46,994 nucleotides of DNA, taken from the NCBI GenBank assembly GCA_903928445.1, contig CAIYRB010000015.1:1-46994 (forward strand), read 5' to 3'. How positions within the stretch are numbered: the first letter of the stretch is position 1; every line of letters begins with the position of its first letter. Below the pieces are notes generated by a model. It was not told the DNA's origin. It saw only the letters and a program-made list of their open reading frames with translations, and ran no database searches. Positions 36,401 through 44,802 of the stretch are shown one piece after another. This stretch comes from an uncultured Pseudomonadota bacterium (lineage in GTDB: Bacteria; Bdellovibrionota_B; Oligoflexia; Oligoflexales; CAIYRB01). The position numbers were made by a program, and so were the translations under genes.

Positions 36401-37241
36401 GCTCAGCATCAAGGGTGAGAGTAAACGGCCGTTCAAAGCTGCTCATCGAATTAAGCCAGATCGAGCTGACCTTACCAAACCAGGTTAGGCCTAGATCTAG
36501 AGACAAGCCCGAGGTGTTGATCTGTTGCGTAATCCGCCCCTTGTCCTCCTTGATCAAGGCGAGTACTAGGTTTTCCATCCCGACATTTTGTACCAAGAGA
36601 TGGACGGGCAGATAGAGCAAGGCCGGATCAAAGGGCAACAGTCCCTTGCCGACCGGACCGGGCGGCTTCACCGGTTCTGGTGCAGGCGGGCCAACCAGTT
36701 CTTTCGGCTTGGGGAAATGCGCGTCGCGATACGCCATGATCCCAGCGAAATTGAAGATGCCGTCGGTCTGCTTTAAATAGATGTTAGGATGACCAAGTTG
36801 CAGCGCCCGCAGCTCGATTCGGCCCGCGAAGAGCTTGGGTATACTATATTCGATGCGCAGGCGTTTGAACGCGGCCAGGACCTTTGGCTCCAAGGCGCCG
36901 CCGGCCAATATGCCGCGGCTATCGCCCACGAGTGGCGGCGTGTAGCTGACATCGAGAAGGCGTAAACCGTTGAGCACATCGAATTCGACGGCACCGATCA
37001 CTAGGCGTCCGCCGGTTTGGACAGCCGCCTGCTGGGTGAGCAGGTCTTTAATCCGCCCTGGTGTTAGGTAGACTTTGATCCCACCATAAACAGCGGCAAC
37101 GCTGGCGACGCAAGCGATGAATCCCCAGCCCAATACGCGCGCGACGATCATGCGCAAACGAGTACGGCGCAGCCAAGGCTTACGTTTGACTGCAAGCGCG
37201 GGCGACTCGTTGCTGATTGTAGGTTCGTCGGTCGTGGTCAT
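33483..37241 (-). CDS. AsmA-like protein of the YdbH type
   Basis: The 1252-residue protein has one N-terminal membrane helix (about 31-56) and a very long periplasmic part. Repeating short beta-strand patterns (e.g. VDLALDLKLPKL, LRLPEFGTVVQL) suggest the extended beta-groove of AsmA-like bridge proteins that carry phospholipids towards the outer membrane. The C-terminus shows a YdbH/DUF748-like segment (GGLDISSIGKEQLRMILYFV, then DPFEQNPTIGDIRKAL). Two low-complexity Pro/Ala/Thr linkers (about residues 720-760 and 930-990) interrupt the beta region. The ATG at 37241 is clear. It heads the four-gene operon; the upstream pckA is separated by a terminator. Confidence 0.8.
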   Translation of the reverse strand: MTTTDEPTISNESPALAVKRKPWLRRTRLRMIVARVLGWGFIACVASVAAVYGGIKVYLTPGRIKDLLTQQAAVQTGGRLVIGAVEFDVLNGLRLLDVSYTPPLVGDSRGILAGGALEPKVLAAFKRLRIEYSIPKLFAGRIELRALQLGHPNIYLKQTDGIFNFAGIMAYRDAHFPKPKELVGPPAPEPVKPPGPVGKGLLPFDPALLYLPVHLLVQNVGMENLVLALIKEDKGRITQQINTSGLSLDLGLTWFGKVSSIWLNSMSSFERPFTLTLDAEPAPGAKLVRSLSLESALGLRFELSNLSRAKLDLATQLIHVATPAASYKDLRTLAKVAVNLGDDLKGIRIDTVEAELADAVSYNLGGSISVADSRMEQITLKLKQQLHLDLKQLAFLAKPFVPDLKASGDISLEDFKINGTIEPEKLKAAAKDLILPYVSGTLWLHEVFVDLPATGIAMEPLVGSVSIAAGPALSGGGSQVDLALDLKLPKLTAKKQTPLGLVSAGVADFSTKVTARALWPQMVAPILKVNVQASHVTAKGQHIAPVDVPLFLDIDAEGRQDLEHLGLNANLELTGLAELSAMADCLDSCTHLRSNLQARLSSLAKLHAILLPLSEPLKLTAVMPTQLSGAVDLQLGVRGRMPNPRTTPPKELVEQADIQFSTQLNVIKLNAKLPLDHINLKGFDTRFSLAGSTHQQKLDFTQKFDSLTLILPKPQAKPAENPGPVATGSAATPAPAATTAPAVTTTAPVAAVEEKPPQPVAVDHFAFDLSVDNAIDGAVDISQVNALLHRMLTKVETKMFIGKVAMDGVLPHPIADFQLTSRVSQEQMNNLVLHDLTLRLPEFGTVVQLGATAGIGADFKPQSLHAKLDTQVVHNGEEKLPGGIKTSGRMGLRLAVDSDDMRTVGVDGYVSFAQFNVMVPGKQPNDPALLTLEKMSGQIPFRQVVKLPQPATTVTAPTSTLPVVKAATVASAGSSLPSQSQPLPEVVVASDGDAAVDTDAVAMAHAVQTYMAKSDSRPMPGSNLVATVDYGSIRPFYPERRPLSIQRLEVANLEFTKMEFDMELRQNWFALNQFVIGFLGGKIEGDFQLAFDASNPVPSSIPQSLRASVHLTRLDTRKLIERFPSLSGKASSSELFSNPYIDATLHLVFDMRSNDIAGGLDISSIGKEQLRMILYFVDPFEQNPTIGDIRKALAFGEVRQVIIPLKNGEVGMDVDLRLLGAPIPLPKLSHFPISQLLQNVKDQSAPAASGAG

Positions 37242-37308
37242 ACCCAGTTAATATAGCTGGATTTGTCCACGCCGACGATGGGCAGCATTTACCTAAGAGC
37301 GAGGCGGC

Positions 37309-37337
37309 AAAAAACTCCTAGAAGCATTTTGCCTAGG
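37309..37337 (-). terminator. Intrinsic terminator of pckA
   Basis: On the minus strand, CCTAG (37333-37337) pairs with CTAGG (37317-37321), with an inner GC/GC pair. One or two bases later comes a run of six T (37309-37314). It starts 8 nt after the pckA stop and would insulate the AsmA-CHAT operon from pckA. Confidence 0.65.
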
Positions 37338-37344
37338 CCTCTCA

Positions 37345-38973
37345 TTAGAGCTGCGGTCCAAACTTCGCCAGCTCCTTGCCGGCCGCGGTATCCTCGAAGC
37401 GACGGAACTTCTCGACGAACATTCCGGCCAGCTTCTTCAGGACTTGGTCATAAGCCGCTTTGTCCGCCCAGGTGTTGCGTGGGTTGAGCAGCTTGCTGTC
37501 GACTCCGGCAATCGCCGTTGGCACTTCAAAGCCAAAGACCGGGAACTTCTCAAATGGCCCCTTGTTGATCGAACCATCCAAGATAGCATCGATAATGGCC
37601 CGAGTGACCTTTAGGCTCATGCGTTTGCCGGTACCATAGGCGCCACCACTCCAGCCGGTGTTGACGAGATAGGCCGACGACCCGTGCTGACGCATCTTCT
37701 CAGACAGGACCTTACCGTAGGCGGTTGGGTGCAAGAGGAGAAAGGCGTTGCCAAAGCACGGCGAAAAGGTCGCCTGTGGTTCTTTTACGCCGATCTCGGT
37801 GCCTGCCACCTTGGCTGTGTACCCGGACAGGTACTGGTATTGCGCCTGCTCAAAGGTCAGCTTTGAGACCGGAGGCAATACACCGTAAGCATCACACGTC
37901 AAAAAGATGACGCATTTTGGATGGCCGCCTTTGGAGACTGGCTTGACGATATTTTCGATGTGATAGATCGGGTAGGAGACGCGGGTGTTTTCGGTCTTCG
38001 ACTGATCGTTGAAGTCGGGGGTGCCGTCGACGCTAAGCACGACGTTCTCGAGCAGGGCGTCGCGCTTGATGGCATGATAGATCTCCGGCTCGCTTTCGGC
38101 CGATAGATTGATGCACTTGGCGTAGCACCCGCCTTCAAAGTTGAACACACCGTCGTGGTCCCAGCCGTGCTCATCGTCGCCGATCAAGGCGCGCTTAGGG
38201 TCTGTAGACAGGGTGGTCTTACCAGTCCCGGACAGGCCAAAGAACAGCGCCGTGTCGCCCTTGAGGCCTTTATTGGCCGAGCAGTGAAAGGCGCCAATGC
38301 CCTTAAGCGGGAGGAAATAGTTCATGATGCTGAAGATGCCCTTTTTGATCTCACCGCCGTACCAGGTGCCACCGATCAGGGTCATGCGTTCTTTTAGATG
38401 GAAGGCGACGAAGGTCTCCGAGCGCAGGCCGAGCTCTTTAAAATTGTCGGCCTGCGTCTTACAGGCATCCAGGATGGTCCAGTCGGGTTTAAAGGACTTT
38501 AGTTCTTCAGCCGTCGGCCGGATAAACATGTTCTTGGCAAAGTGCGCCTTCCAGGCGATTTCCGTCACTAAGCGGACCGACAGACGAGTGGCGGGATTGG
38601 CGCCGCAAAAGGCGTCGACGACAAACAACGGTTTGCCGTTCAAGCGTCCAGTCACCAGACCCTTTAGCTTATTCCAAACCTCCTGCTGCATCGGCTGATT
38701 GTCAGATCCGGTACCCGACCACCAAACATGTTCTTTGTTATCCGGATCAACGACGATGTATTTATCTTTAGGCGAGCGACCGGTGAAGCGCCCGGTGTCG
38801 ACGTTGACAGCGCCCAGCTTGGACACCTGCCCCTTCTCGAAGCCCTGGGCACTTGGGCTCGTTTCAAAGCGAAAAAGGTCATCGTAAGACGGGTTGTAAT
38901 GAAGCTCGGTGGCGGTGTGAATGCCGAGGTTGTCGAGGCCGAGATTCTTTAGGTTCGGGCTGGCGGTCGTCAT
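37345..38973 (-). CDS. pckA: Phosphoenolpyruvate carboxykinase (ATP)
   Basis: PckA converts oxaloacetate and ATP to phosphoenolpyruvate, the entry to gluconeogenesis. The 542-residue length matches ATP-dependent enzymes (about 540). The N-terminal substrate region has [14 protein letters not shown] and the P-loop GLSGTGKT lies at 246-253. It is followed by IGDDEHGW (metal and nucleotide binding) and [14 protein letters not shown]. The ATG at 38973 is favoured over one 15 nt upstream because GGAGA lies 8 nt before it. It is monocistronic, with its own terminator and an AT-rich upstream region (39005-39094). Confidence 0.97.
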   Translation of the reverse strand: MTTASPNLKNLGLDNLGIHTATELHYNPSYDDLFRFETSPSAQGFEKGQVSKLGAVNVDTGRFTGRSPKDKYIVVDPDNKEHVWWSGTGSDNQPMQQEVWNKLKGLVTGRLNGKPLFVVDAFCGANPATRLSVRLVTEIAWKAHFAKNMFIRPTAEELKSFKPDWTILDACKTQADNFKELGLRSETFVAFHLKERMTLIGGTWYGGEIKKGIFSIMNYFLPLKGIGAFHCSANKGLKGDTALFFGLSGTGKTTLSTDPKRALIGDDEHGWDHDGVFNFEGGCYAKCINLSAESEPEIYHAIKRDALLENVVLSVDGTPDFNDQSKTENTRVSYPIYHIENIVKPVSKGGHPKCVIFLTCDAYGVLPPVSKLTFEQAQYQYLSGYTAKVAGTEIGVKEPQATFSPCFGNAFLLLHPTAYGKVLSEKMRQHGSSAYLVNTGWSGGAYGTGKRMSLKVTRAIIDAILDGSINKGPFEKFPVFGFEVPTAIAGVDSKLLNPRNTWADKAAYDQVLKKLAGMFVEKFRRFEDTAAGKELAKFGPQL

Positions 38974-39094
38974 ATAAAACGTCTCCATAGTGCCTGACAA
39001 AACGGGTCAGAACAGACCTTCGCTGTATCAGAAATTCATGATGAGGAGCAGCACCTTAATAATTAAGTAGCAATATCATAGAACTATCAATGAG
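38974..39094 (-). promoter_or_regulatory. Candidate pckA promoter region
   Basis: The gap upstream of pckA is AT-rich around 39055-39090, unlike its surroundings. It contains a palindromic CTTAATAATTAAG and a TTGATA hexamer on the minus strand with loosely matching -10 sequence about 17-18 bp away. I cannot fix a transcription start. Confidence 0.35.
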
Positions 39095-40495
39095 CTAAGG
39101 GAATATTTTACCCGGATTCAAAAGGTTGGCCGGATCCAAAAGCTGCTTGATTTGCCGCATCAAAGTCACTTCGGGCTCACTGCGCGAAAAGTGCAGATCC
39201 TTTTTCTTCAGCAGGCCGATGCCATGCTCAGCACTGATGCTGCCCTTGTAGCGGGCCAGGCGCTCAAAGATCCTCAGTTCGATCAGTCGCGCGCGTGCAT
39301 TAAAATCGGCAAAGGACTCTGCCTTGTTCAGACCGACGTAGTTGATATGCAGGTTGCCGTCGCCAATGTGGCCAAATAGCACCAACTGAATATCTTTAGG
39401 CGCCGCCGCGACCTCAAGCTCCAGCTCTGCCGTAAAAGCGGCCAGCTGGCCGATGGCCAAGGAGATATCGTTTTTACGGATGTGGCCATGCTTTGACAGG
39501 CTCTCGGTGATGTTTTCTCGCAGGCCCCAGAGCTCCTTAAATTGCGCCGATGAAGTGGCGACGACCGCGTCGCTGATCAGATCCGCGGCAAAGATCTGCT
39601 CGAGCAGCGGTTGCATCACGTCGATGCCACCAGCCCCCTCCTCCACCTCCAATAGGACATAGTAGGGCGACTTATCCGCAAACGGCGAGCGCGCGCCTAG
39701 AGCGTGCTGCAGAACGATTTCATGCGCCGCCCGGGTAAAAAACTCGAAGGCCGTCAACTGCACTCCGGCCTTGCCGCATACACTGAGGATCTGCAAGATC
39801 GACTCGAAGCTCGGGACAGCGAGTACGCTCACCTGCATATTGCGCGGCGGCGGCGTCAGACGTAGGGTCGCCCGCGTCACGATGCCGAGGGTTCCTTCGG
39901 AGCCGATAAACAACTGGCGCAGGTCATATCCGGTGTTGTTCTTTCGCAGCCCCGTGTTCATATCGAGTACTTCGCCACTGGGCAAGACGACCTCGATACC
40001 AAGCACCTGTTCGCGCATGCCGCCAAACCGGATAAACTTCACGCCGCCGGCATTGGTGGCGATATTGCCGCCGATCTGGCAACTCCCCTTCGCAGCCAGG
40101 TCGAGCGGAAAAAACAGGCCCACCTGCTTGGCCGCTTCCTGAACCTGCTGCGTCGTAATGCCCGCCTCGACCCGAATGGTTTGCCCGACCTCATCCAGCT
40201 CCTCGATCTTCGTCATGCGGCTTAATGACAACACCACCTCGCCGTTGGTCGCCACCGCCGCACCGGCGAGTCCAGTGCGACCGCCGCTTGGAACGATCGG
40301 CAGCTGCTTAGCTTGGCAGTAGGCCACGACGGCCGCCACCTCGGCCGTCGATGCGGGCAGCACGATGACGCTGGGTTTAGCTTGGTGCACCCGCGTCCAG
40401 TCGCGTCCATAGGCCTCAAGGTCGCTGGGGCTAGTCAACACATTGGCCTGGCCAACTAACCGGCGCAGATCGGATAGGGCGGATTCTTGCAGCAT
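39095..40495 (-). CDS. FAD-linked 2-hydroxyacid dehydrogenase (GlcD/D-lactate dehydrogenase type)
   Basis: The 466-residue enzyme has an N-terminal FAD_binding_4 (PCMH) domain: PSVIVLPASTAEVAAVVAYC, VPSGGRTGLAGAA and the flavin-site segment GGNIATNAGGVKFIRFGGMR. A C-terminal FAD-oxidase domain follows, with SAEHGIGLLKK near the end and GHIGDGNLHIN (substrate/metal histidines). The best-matched substrates are D-lactate, glycolate or D-2-hydroxyglutarate; sequence alone does not decide. The ATG at 40495 has AAGGAG 6 nt upstream. It follows the PBP4-type gene by 53 bp on the same strand and may share its promoter. Confidence 0.88.
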   Translation of the reverse strand: MLQESALSDLRRLVGQANVLTSPSDLEAYGRDWTRVHQAKPSVIVLPASTAEVAAVVAYCQAKQLPIVPSGGRTGLAGAAVATNGEVVLSLSRMTKIEELDEVGQTIRVEAGITTQQVQEAAKQVGLFFPLDLAAKGSCQIGGNIATNAGGVKFIRFGGMREQVLGIEVVLPSGEVLDMNTGLRKNNTGYDLRQLFIGSEGTLGIVTRATLRLTPPPRNMQVSVLAVPSFESILQILSVCGKAGVQLTAFEFFTRAAHEIVLQHALGARSPFADKSPYYVLLEVEEGAGGIDVMQPLLEQIFAADLISDAVVATSSAQFKELWGLRENITESLSKHGHIRKNDISLAIGQLAAFTAELELEVAAAPKDIQLVLFGHIGDGNLHINYVGLNKAESFADFNARARLIELRIFERLARYKGSISAEHGIGLLKKKDLHFSRSEPEVTLMRQIKQLLDPANLLNPGKIFP

Positions 40496-40548
40496 CGAGG
40501 GCTCCTTAAAAGCTACCATCGAAGAGTATCAAGCTGCACGTCCGCCTC

Positions 40549-42057
40549 CTACAGCAGATTCATAAAGGCTGTGAGGACTTGGTCCTGCTGATCGCGAAGA
40601 TCCGCCACCGCCGGCTGACTCGACCCGTCCTTGCCGTTTTCCAAGATACAAAATGCCACCATGCCGTGCTTGGGATGGCGAAAGTAGCCGGCGATCGCCG
40701 ACACCGCGATGGGCTCCGTCAAGGTCCCGGTCTTCGCGCGGATCAAGCCTTTCAGTTCGACTGCGTCACCTTTGCCAAAACGCTTCTTCAGGGTGCCGTC
40801 CCAGCCCGTGGCCGGCAGGCTGGCGAGGAATTCGGGAAACACCTCCATATGCTTCGCCATATAGGCGAGCACGTCGACCACCTGGCGCGCGCTCAGGCGA
40901 TTCTCCGTCGCCAGGCCCGACCCGTTTTCCAACACAAAGCTCGAGGTGATGCCGACGTCTTTGCCGAGAAAATCGCGTAGGACCTGCACCCCATTGGCGA
41001 AGCTCCCCGAGCCTGGAGCGTCTGCCGACCCTTTGCTTGGATAGGCCGCGCCCAAGCGCTTCACCAAGGCATCGGCAATGAAGTTATTGGAGAAGGTGTT
41101 GAGACCGGTGACAATCTTGCGCATTTCGTAGCCTTCTAGCTCAAGCAGCAAGGTTGCCTCCTTCGGCTTGACGCCAGCCCTAACGCCCCCAGCAACGATG
41201 ACCCCGGCATTTTTCAAAAACGCCCTCAGATACTCCCCAGACGCCTGCACCTCGTTGCCAACCGAGCGGTAGACCTTCTGCATCGAAGCTCCTACACCGA
41301 TCGTTCCCCCAACCTGCAGTCGCTCGTCCTTGCCGCTGACGCGCCGCGTCACCTGCAGCGACCGATGCGCCCCGGCTTTGGTGGTGAGCGCGGAGTTCTC
41401 GAGCACCACACCACGCAGGGGATATGGATCTAGGTTGACCATTGCGCTTTGGCCGGCCCGCCCACCGGGCGCGATGGCTACGGCAAAGGTATTAAAATTC
41501 ACTGCAAATGCCGACACGGGCGCATCATAGGCATTGCTTGACTGCTGGATGCCGCCCTGACGGGAATCGTCACGGTTTTCGCTATCGAACAGGCTGTTGT
41601 CGATCACCAGGTCACCGCTAAATTCACGGATGCCGAGGTTTTTGATATCAGCGGCCAGCTGCCACAGTTTCTCCGAGACGATGAAGGGATCACCGCTGCC
41701 AACGACGACCAAATCCCCGAGAACTTTATCGTTCTTGCGCTGGCCAGTGTAATAAATCGGCGTCTTAAAGGTAAACACCGGGCTGAGCTTGGACAGCACC
41801 GCTGCCGAGGTGACGACCTTGGTGACCGAGGCAGGAGCAAGAAGCTGCGTCGCGTCCTTTTGATACAACACATTGCCGTCGCTCAGTCTCTGCACCAAAA
41901 CACCCTGCGCCAGCTTCGTCCCATGCAGAGTTAAGAGCCGCTCAATCGCACCGGAGTCACCCGGACTGTCCTCGGACTTGTTGCCCAAAGCCACCTCTCC
42001 GCGTAACGATAAAAGCAAAAGCGCCCCAATCAGTGCACTACGGCCGCGTTGGAACAT
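40549..42057 (-). CDS. dacB: PBP4-type D-alanyl-D-alanine carboxypeptidase/endopeptidase (peptidase S13)
   Basis: DacB (PBP4) trims peptidoglycan stem peptides and cuts cross-links in the periplasm. The 502-residue protein begins with a signal peptide (SALIGALLLLSLRG). It has the three penicillin-binding motifs: S77-V-T-K80, SNN within FSNNFIADALVKRL, and KTG in IRAKTGTLTEP. The insert between the first and second motifs (about 100-300) is typical of the S13 family. The ATG at 42057 has a strong GGGGGAGGG before it. It diverges from trxB. Confidence 0.93.
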   Translation of the reverse strand: MFQRGRSALIGALLLLSLRGEVALGNKSEDSPGDSGAIERLLTLHGTKLAQGVLVQRLSDGNVLYQKDATQLLAPASVTKVVTSAAVLSKLSPVFTFKTPIYYTGQRKNDKVLGDLVVVGSGDPFIVSEKLWQLAADIKNLGIREFSGDLVIDNSLFDSENRDDSRQGGIQQSSNAYDAPVSAFAVNFNTFAVAIAPGGRAGQSAMVNLDPYPLRGVVLENSALTTKAGAHRSLQVTRRVSGKDERLQVGGTIGVGASMQKVYRSVGNEVQASGEYLRAFLKNAGVIVAGGVRAGVKPKEATLLLELEGYEMRKIVTGLNTFSNNFIADALVKRLGAAYPSKGSADAPGSGSFANGVQVLRDFLGKDVGITSSFVLENGSGLATENRLSARQVVDVLAYMAKHMEVFPEFLASLPATGWDGTLKKRFGKGDAVELKGLIRAKTGTLTEPIAVSAIAGYFRHPKHGMVAFCILENGKDGSSQPAVADLRDQQDQVLTAFMNLL

Positions 42058-42097
42058 GCTCCCTCCCCCTGCCCACAGGCGATTCAATCATCCCGAA

Positions 42098-42126
42098 ATG
42101 ATAGCCTTTTTAGCCATTCACGCCAA
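42098..42126 (-). promoter_or_regulatory. Candidate sigma-70-type promoter of the dacB gene
   Basis: On the minus strand, TTGGCG (42121-42126) and TATCAT (42098-42103) are separated by 17 bp. Transcription would start roughly 35 nt before the dacB ATG. The match is good for spacing and -10 but moderate for -35. Confidence 0.5.
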
Positions 42127-42250
42127 TCCCGATCGAGACGCAGCGGCGGTCTTGGCCAGGCATATTGGAATACCTTGGCGGGCCGCCTGCGAACTTGCTA
42201 AGTTCAGGCGCCACAAAAAGCAGCAGTCCTGCCACACTGAGGAATTCTCC

Positions 42251-43186
42251 ATGAGCAGCGCAACAAACGACGTGACGATTATTGGCACCGGCCCCTCCGG
42301 GCTTACAGCCGCGATCTATACTACCCGGGGTGGTCTGAAAACCCAAGTCTACGCTGGCATCCAGCATGGTGGCCAGCTGACGACAACGACCGAGATTGAG
42401 AACTGGCCGGGGATGCGCGAAGCGATCATGGGCCCGCAATTGATGGCGGACATGACTGCTCAAGTCGAACGGATCGGCGCCGAGGTCGTGTACGAAGAGA
42501 TCACCAAGGTCGATTTCTCCAAGCGGCCGCTGCGGCTATGGGCCGGCGACCGCGAGTTCACCTCGCACAGCGTCATCATTGCGACCGGAGCCACAGCCCG
42601 GACCTTGAAGCTACCATCCGAAGCCGCACTGATGGGTCGCGGCCTGTCTACGTGTGCCACCTGCGACGGCTTCTTCTACAAAGACAAAAAGGTGATCGTC
42701 GTCGGCGGCGGCGACTCAGCGATGGAGGAGGCGAGCTACCTTGCCAAGCTTTGCTCGGAAGTGATTCTCATCCACCGTCGGCCAGTGTTTCGCGCCTCGG
42801 CGATCATGCTAGAGCGGGCGCGCAAGAACCCAAAGATCAAATTCATGGTGCCCTACGATGTCGTCGATACGAAAGCCGACCACACCGGTCTCATCGCCGC
42901 CGTGCTCAAGAATGAAGACACCGGCAAACTCGAAGAGATGCCCATCGCCGGTTTATTCATGGCGATCGGCCACACCCCAAACTCTTCGCTGTTTAAAGAT
43001 GTCCTCGAGCACGACGACAACGGCTATCTCAAGGTCACCAATTTCACCGAAACCAAGGTTCCTGGTGTCTTCGCCGCCGGCGACATCGCCGACCATGTGT
43101 TTCGCCAGGCGATCACCGCCGCGGGCATGGGCTGCCAAGCAGGCATGCAGGCCATCCGTTATCTCGAGAACCTTTCGACTACCTAA
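42251..43186 (+). CDS. trxB: Thioredoxin-disulfide reductase
   Basis: TrxB passes electrons from NADPH through FAD to thioredoxin, which in turn can reduce NrdA. The 311-residue protein has the FAD-binding IIGTGPSGLTAAIYTTR at the N-terminus, the redox pair C135-A-T-C138 (STCATCDGFFY), the NADPH-binding VIVVGGGDSAMEEASYLAK, and a C-terminal FAD motif GVFAAGDIAD. The ATG at 42251 is preceded by GAGGAA. Longer in-frame starts would run back over the dacB gene and are not real. mrp follows after 14 bp. Confidence 0.97.
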   Translation: MSSATNDVTIIGTGPSGLTAAIYTTRGGLKTQVYAGIQHGGQLTTTTEIENWPGMREAIMGPQLMADMTAQVERIGAEVVYEEITKVDFSKRPLRLWAGDREFTSHSVIIATGATARTLKLPSEAALMGRGLSTCATCDGFFYKDKKVIVVGGGDSAMEEASYLAKLCSEVILIHRRPVFRASAIMLERARKNPKIKFMVPYDVVDTKADHTGLIAAVLKNEDTGKLEEMPIAGLFMAIGHTPNSSLFKDVLEHDDNGYLKVTNFTETKVPGVFAAGDIADHVFRQAITAAGMGCQAGMQAIRYLENLSTT

Positions 43187-43200
43187 GGGCGGGACCAAAC

Positions 43201-44349
43201 ATGGGTTTATTTTCATCGATCAAAGACAAAGTGGTGGGGACTCCTAAACCGCTCCTGACCGAGGCACACATCAAGTCGGCGCTGAGCGTCGTCATGGATC
43301 CCGACCTCCATCAAGACATCGTCACCCTCGGTTTTGTTCGTGCCGTCACCATCAACGGCAGCAGTGTCTCGCTTGAGGTCAATCTGACGACGCCGGCCTG
43401 CCCGGTCAAGGAACAGCTAAAATCGCAAGTTGAAGACATCCTAAAGGCACTGCCTGGAGTCAGCGACGTGACGGTCACGATGACCGCCACGACCCGCGCG
43501 CCACAGGTCAGTGCCGCAGCGGCGACCAATCCCTCACTGCAGCACGTCAAGAATATCATCGCCGTCGCCAGCGGTAAGGGCGGCGTCGGCAAGTCCACCA
43601 CGGCGGTCAATTTGGCTTTTGCCTTAGCCAAGGCCGGCTCTAAAGTCGGCCTGCTCGACGCGGATGTTTACGGCCCATCCGTACCACGCATGGTGCGCAT
43701 CACCAAACCCGCACACGACGCTGGACCTAACGTCATTGTGCCGCCCGAGTCCGACGGCGTGAAGGTCCTCTCTGCCGGCATGTTTTCCCAACCTGGCGAA
43801 GCCACCATCCTGCGCGGGCCGATGGCCGGCAATGTCGTGAAACAGTTTCTCACCCAGGTACAGTGGGGCGAACTCGATTACTTGATCATCGACTACCCTC
43901 CTGGCACGGGAGATATCCAGCTAACCATCTCGCAGACCGCGCCTGTGACCGGTGCCGTGATCGTCACCACGCCCCAGGAGGTGTCGCTGATCGACGTACG
44001 CAAGGCGATCAGCATGTTTAAAACATTGAAAGTACCGGTCTTGGGCGTCATCGAGACGATGAGCTACTTCGTTTGCGACGGTTGCGACAAGAAACACGAG
44101 ATTTTCCGCAGCGGTGGTGGTGAACGCCTCGCCCGCGAGTACGGAGTCGCCTTCCTCGGCGGCATTCCACTCGACCCCAGAGTCGTCATCGGTGGCGACG
44201 AAGGCACGGTGCAAGTCCAGAGCTTGCCAGATTCGCCTGCGGCCAAGGCTTATAGCGGTGCTGCTGGTGCCGTAGCGCAGCAGCTTTCGATCCTCAACAG
44301 CGTCGACTCCGGCGCCCTGAACCAATTTGTCCTCGAATGGAAGCATTGA
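43201..44349 (+). CDS. mrp: Iron-sulfur cluster carrier ATPase Mrp/ApbC (MIP18 domain fused to P-loop ATPase)
   Basis: Mrp/ApbC proteins bind and transfer Fe-S clusters to target enzymes. The N-terminal MIP18/DUF59 domain (about 20-95) shows VMDPDLHQDIVTLGFVR and TTPACPVK. The ATPase domain follows, with the deviant Walker A ASGKGGVGKSTT at 123-134, then LLDADVYGPSVPRM, DYPPGTGDIQL and the cluster-binding C292-D-G-C295. All family parts are present in 382 residues. It is co-oriented with trxB (14-bp gap) and a DUF971 gene, a combination that fits redox and Fe-S maintenance. Confidence 0.95.
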   Translation: MGLFSSIKDKVVGTPKPLLTEAHIKSALSVVMDPDLHQDIVTLGFVRAVTINGSSVSLEVNLTTPACPVKEQLKSQVEDILKALPGVSDVTVTMTATTRAPQVSAAAATNPSLQHVKNIIAVASGKGGVGKSTTAVNLAFALAKAGSKVGLLDADVYGPSVPRMVRITKPAHDAGPNVIVPPESDGVKVLSAGMFSQPGEATILRGPMAGNVVKQFLTQVQWGELDYLIIDYPPGTGDIQLTISQTAPVTGAVIVTTPQEVSLIDVRKAISMFKTLKVPVLGVIETMSYFVCDGCDKKHEIFRSGGGERLAREYGVAFLGGIPLDPRVVIGGDEGTVQVQSLPDSPAAKAYSGAAGAVAQQLSILNSVDSGALNQFVLEWKH

Positions 44350-44367
44350 GCCAAAAAAGGACCTCCC

Positions 44368-44664
44368 ATGAGCTACATCAGAGTTAAAGATATCAGTCAG
44401 GTCGACGAGCGCACCCTCGGCGTCCTTTGGACCGACGGCCGCAAAAACAAGATCGACGTCGTCGAACTGCGCCGCCGCTGCCCTTGTGCTGTCTGCATCG
44501 ACGAGTGGACCAGGGCGCAGCGCCTTAAGCCCGAGGATATTGCCGATAGCGTCCGACCGGTCAAGATCGAGTCGGTAGGTTCATATGCCTTGAAAGTGCA
44601 GTTTAGCGATGGTCATGGCACCGGCATCTATACCTTTCAAATGCTGCGAGAAGCCTTCCACTAG
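44368..44664 (+). CDS. DUF971 protein (possible Fe-S-linked accessory to Mrp)
   Basis: The 98-residue protein matches the small DUF971 family, also found as the N-terminal domain of gamma-butyrobetaine hydroxylases. It has C38-P-C40-A-V-C43 (possible metal or cluster ligands) and the conserved end FSDGHGTGIYTFQMLR. In many bacteria it is encoded next to mrp, as here (18 bp downstream), so a role in Fe-S or metal handling is likely but not proven. Confidence 0.85.
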   Translation: MSYIRVKDISQVDERTLGVLWTDGRKNKIDVVELRRRCPCAVCIDEWTRAQRLKPEDIADSVRPVKIESVGSYALKVQFSDGHGTGIYTFQMLREAFH

Positions 44665-44802
44665 GGCGTCCTTGACCGGTAAATTTACGATAAAGCCCGC
44701 TGACCGACGTGACAACAAAACCAGTCTTTGTTATGAACACGCGGTCTTATAGCTCCGTTCTGTTTGCATTTTCGGCACAACACCGGTCATCAAGGATCCC
44801 CT

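Noticed and set aside
41873..42250. Long N-terminal extension of thioredoxin reductase
   Set aside because: It runs antisense into the dacB gene. TrxB proteins start a few residues before the FAD motif, as with the ATG at 42251.
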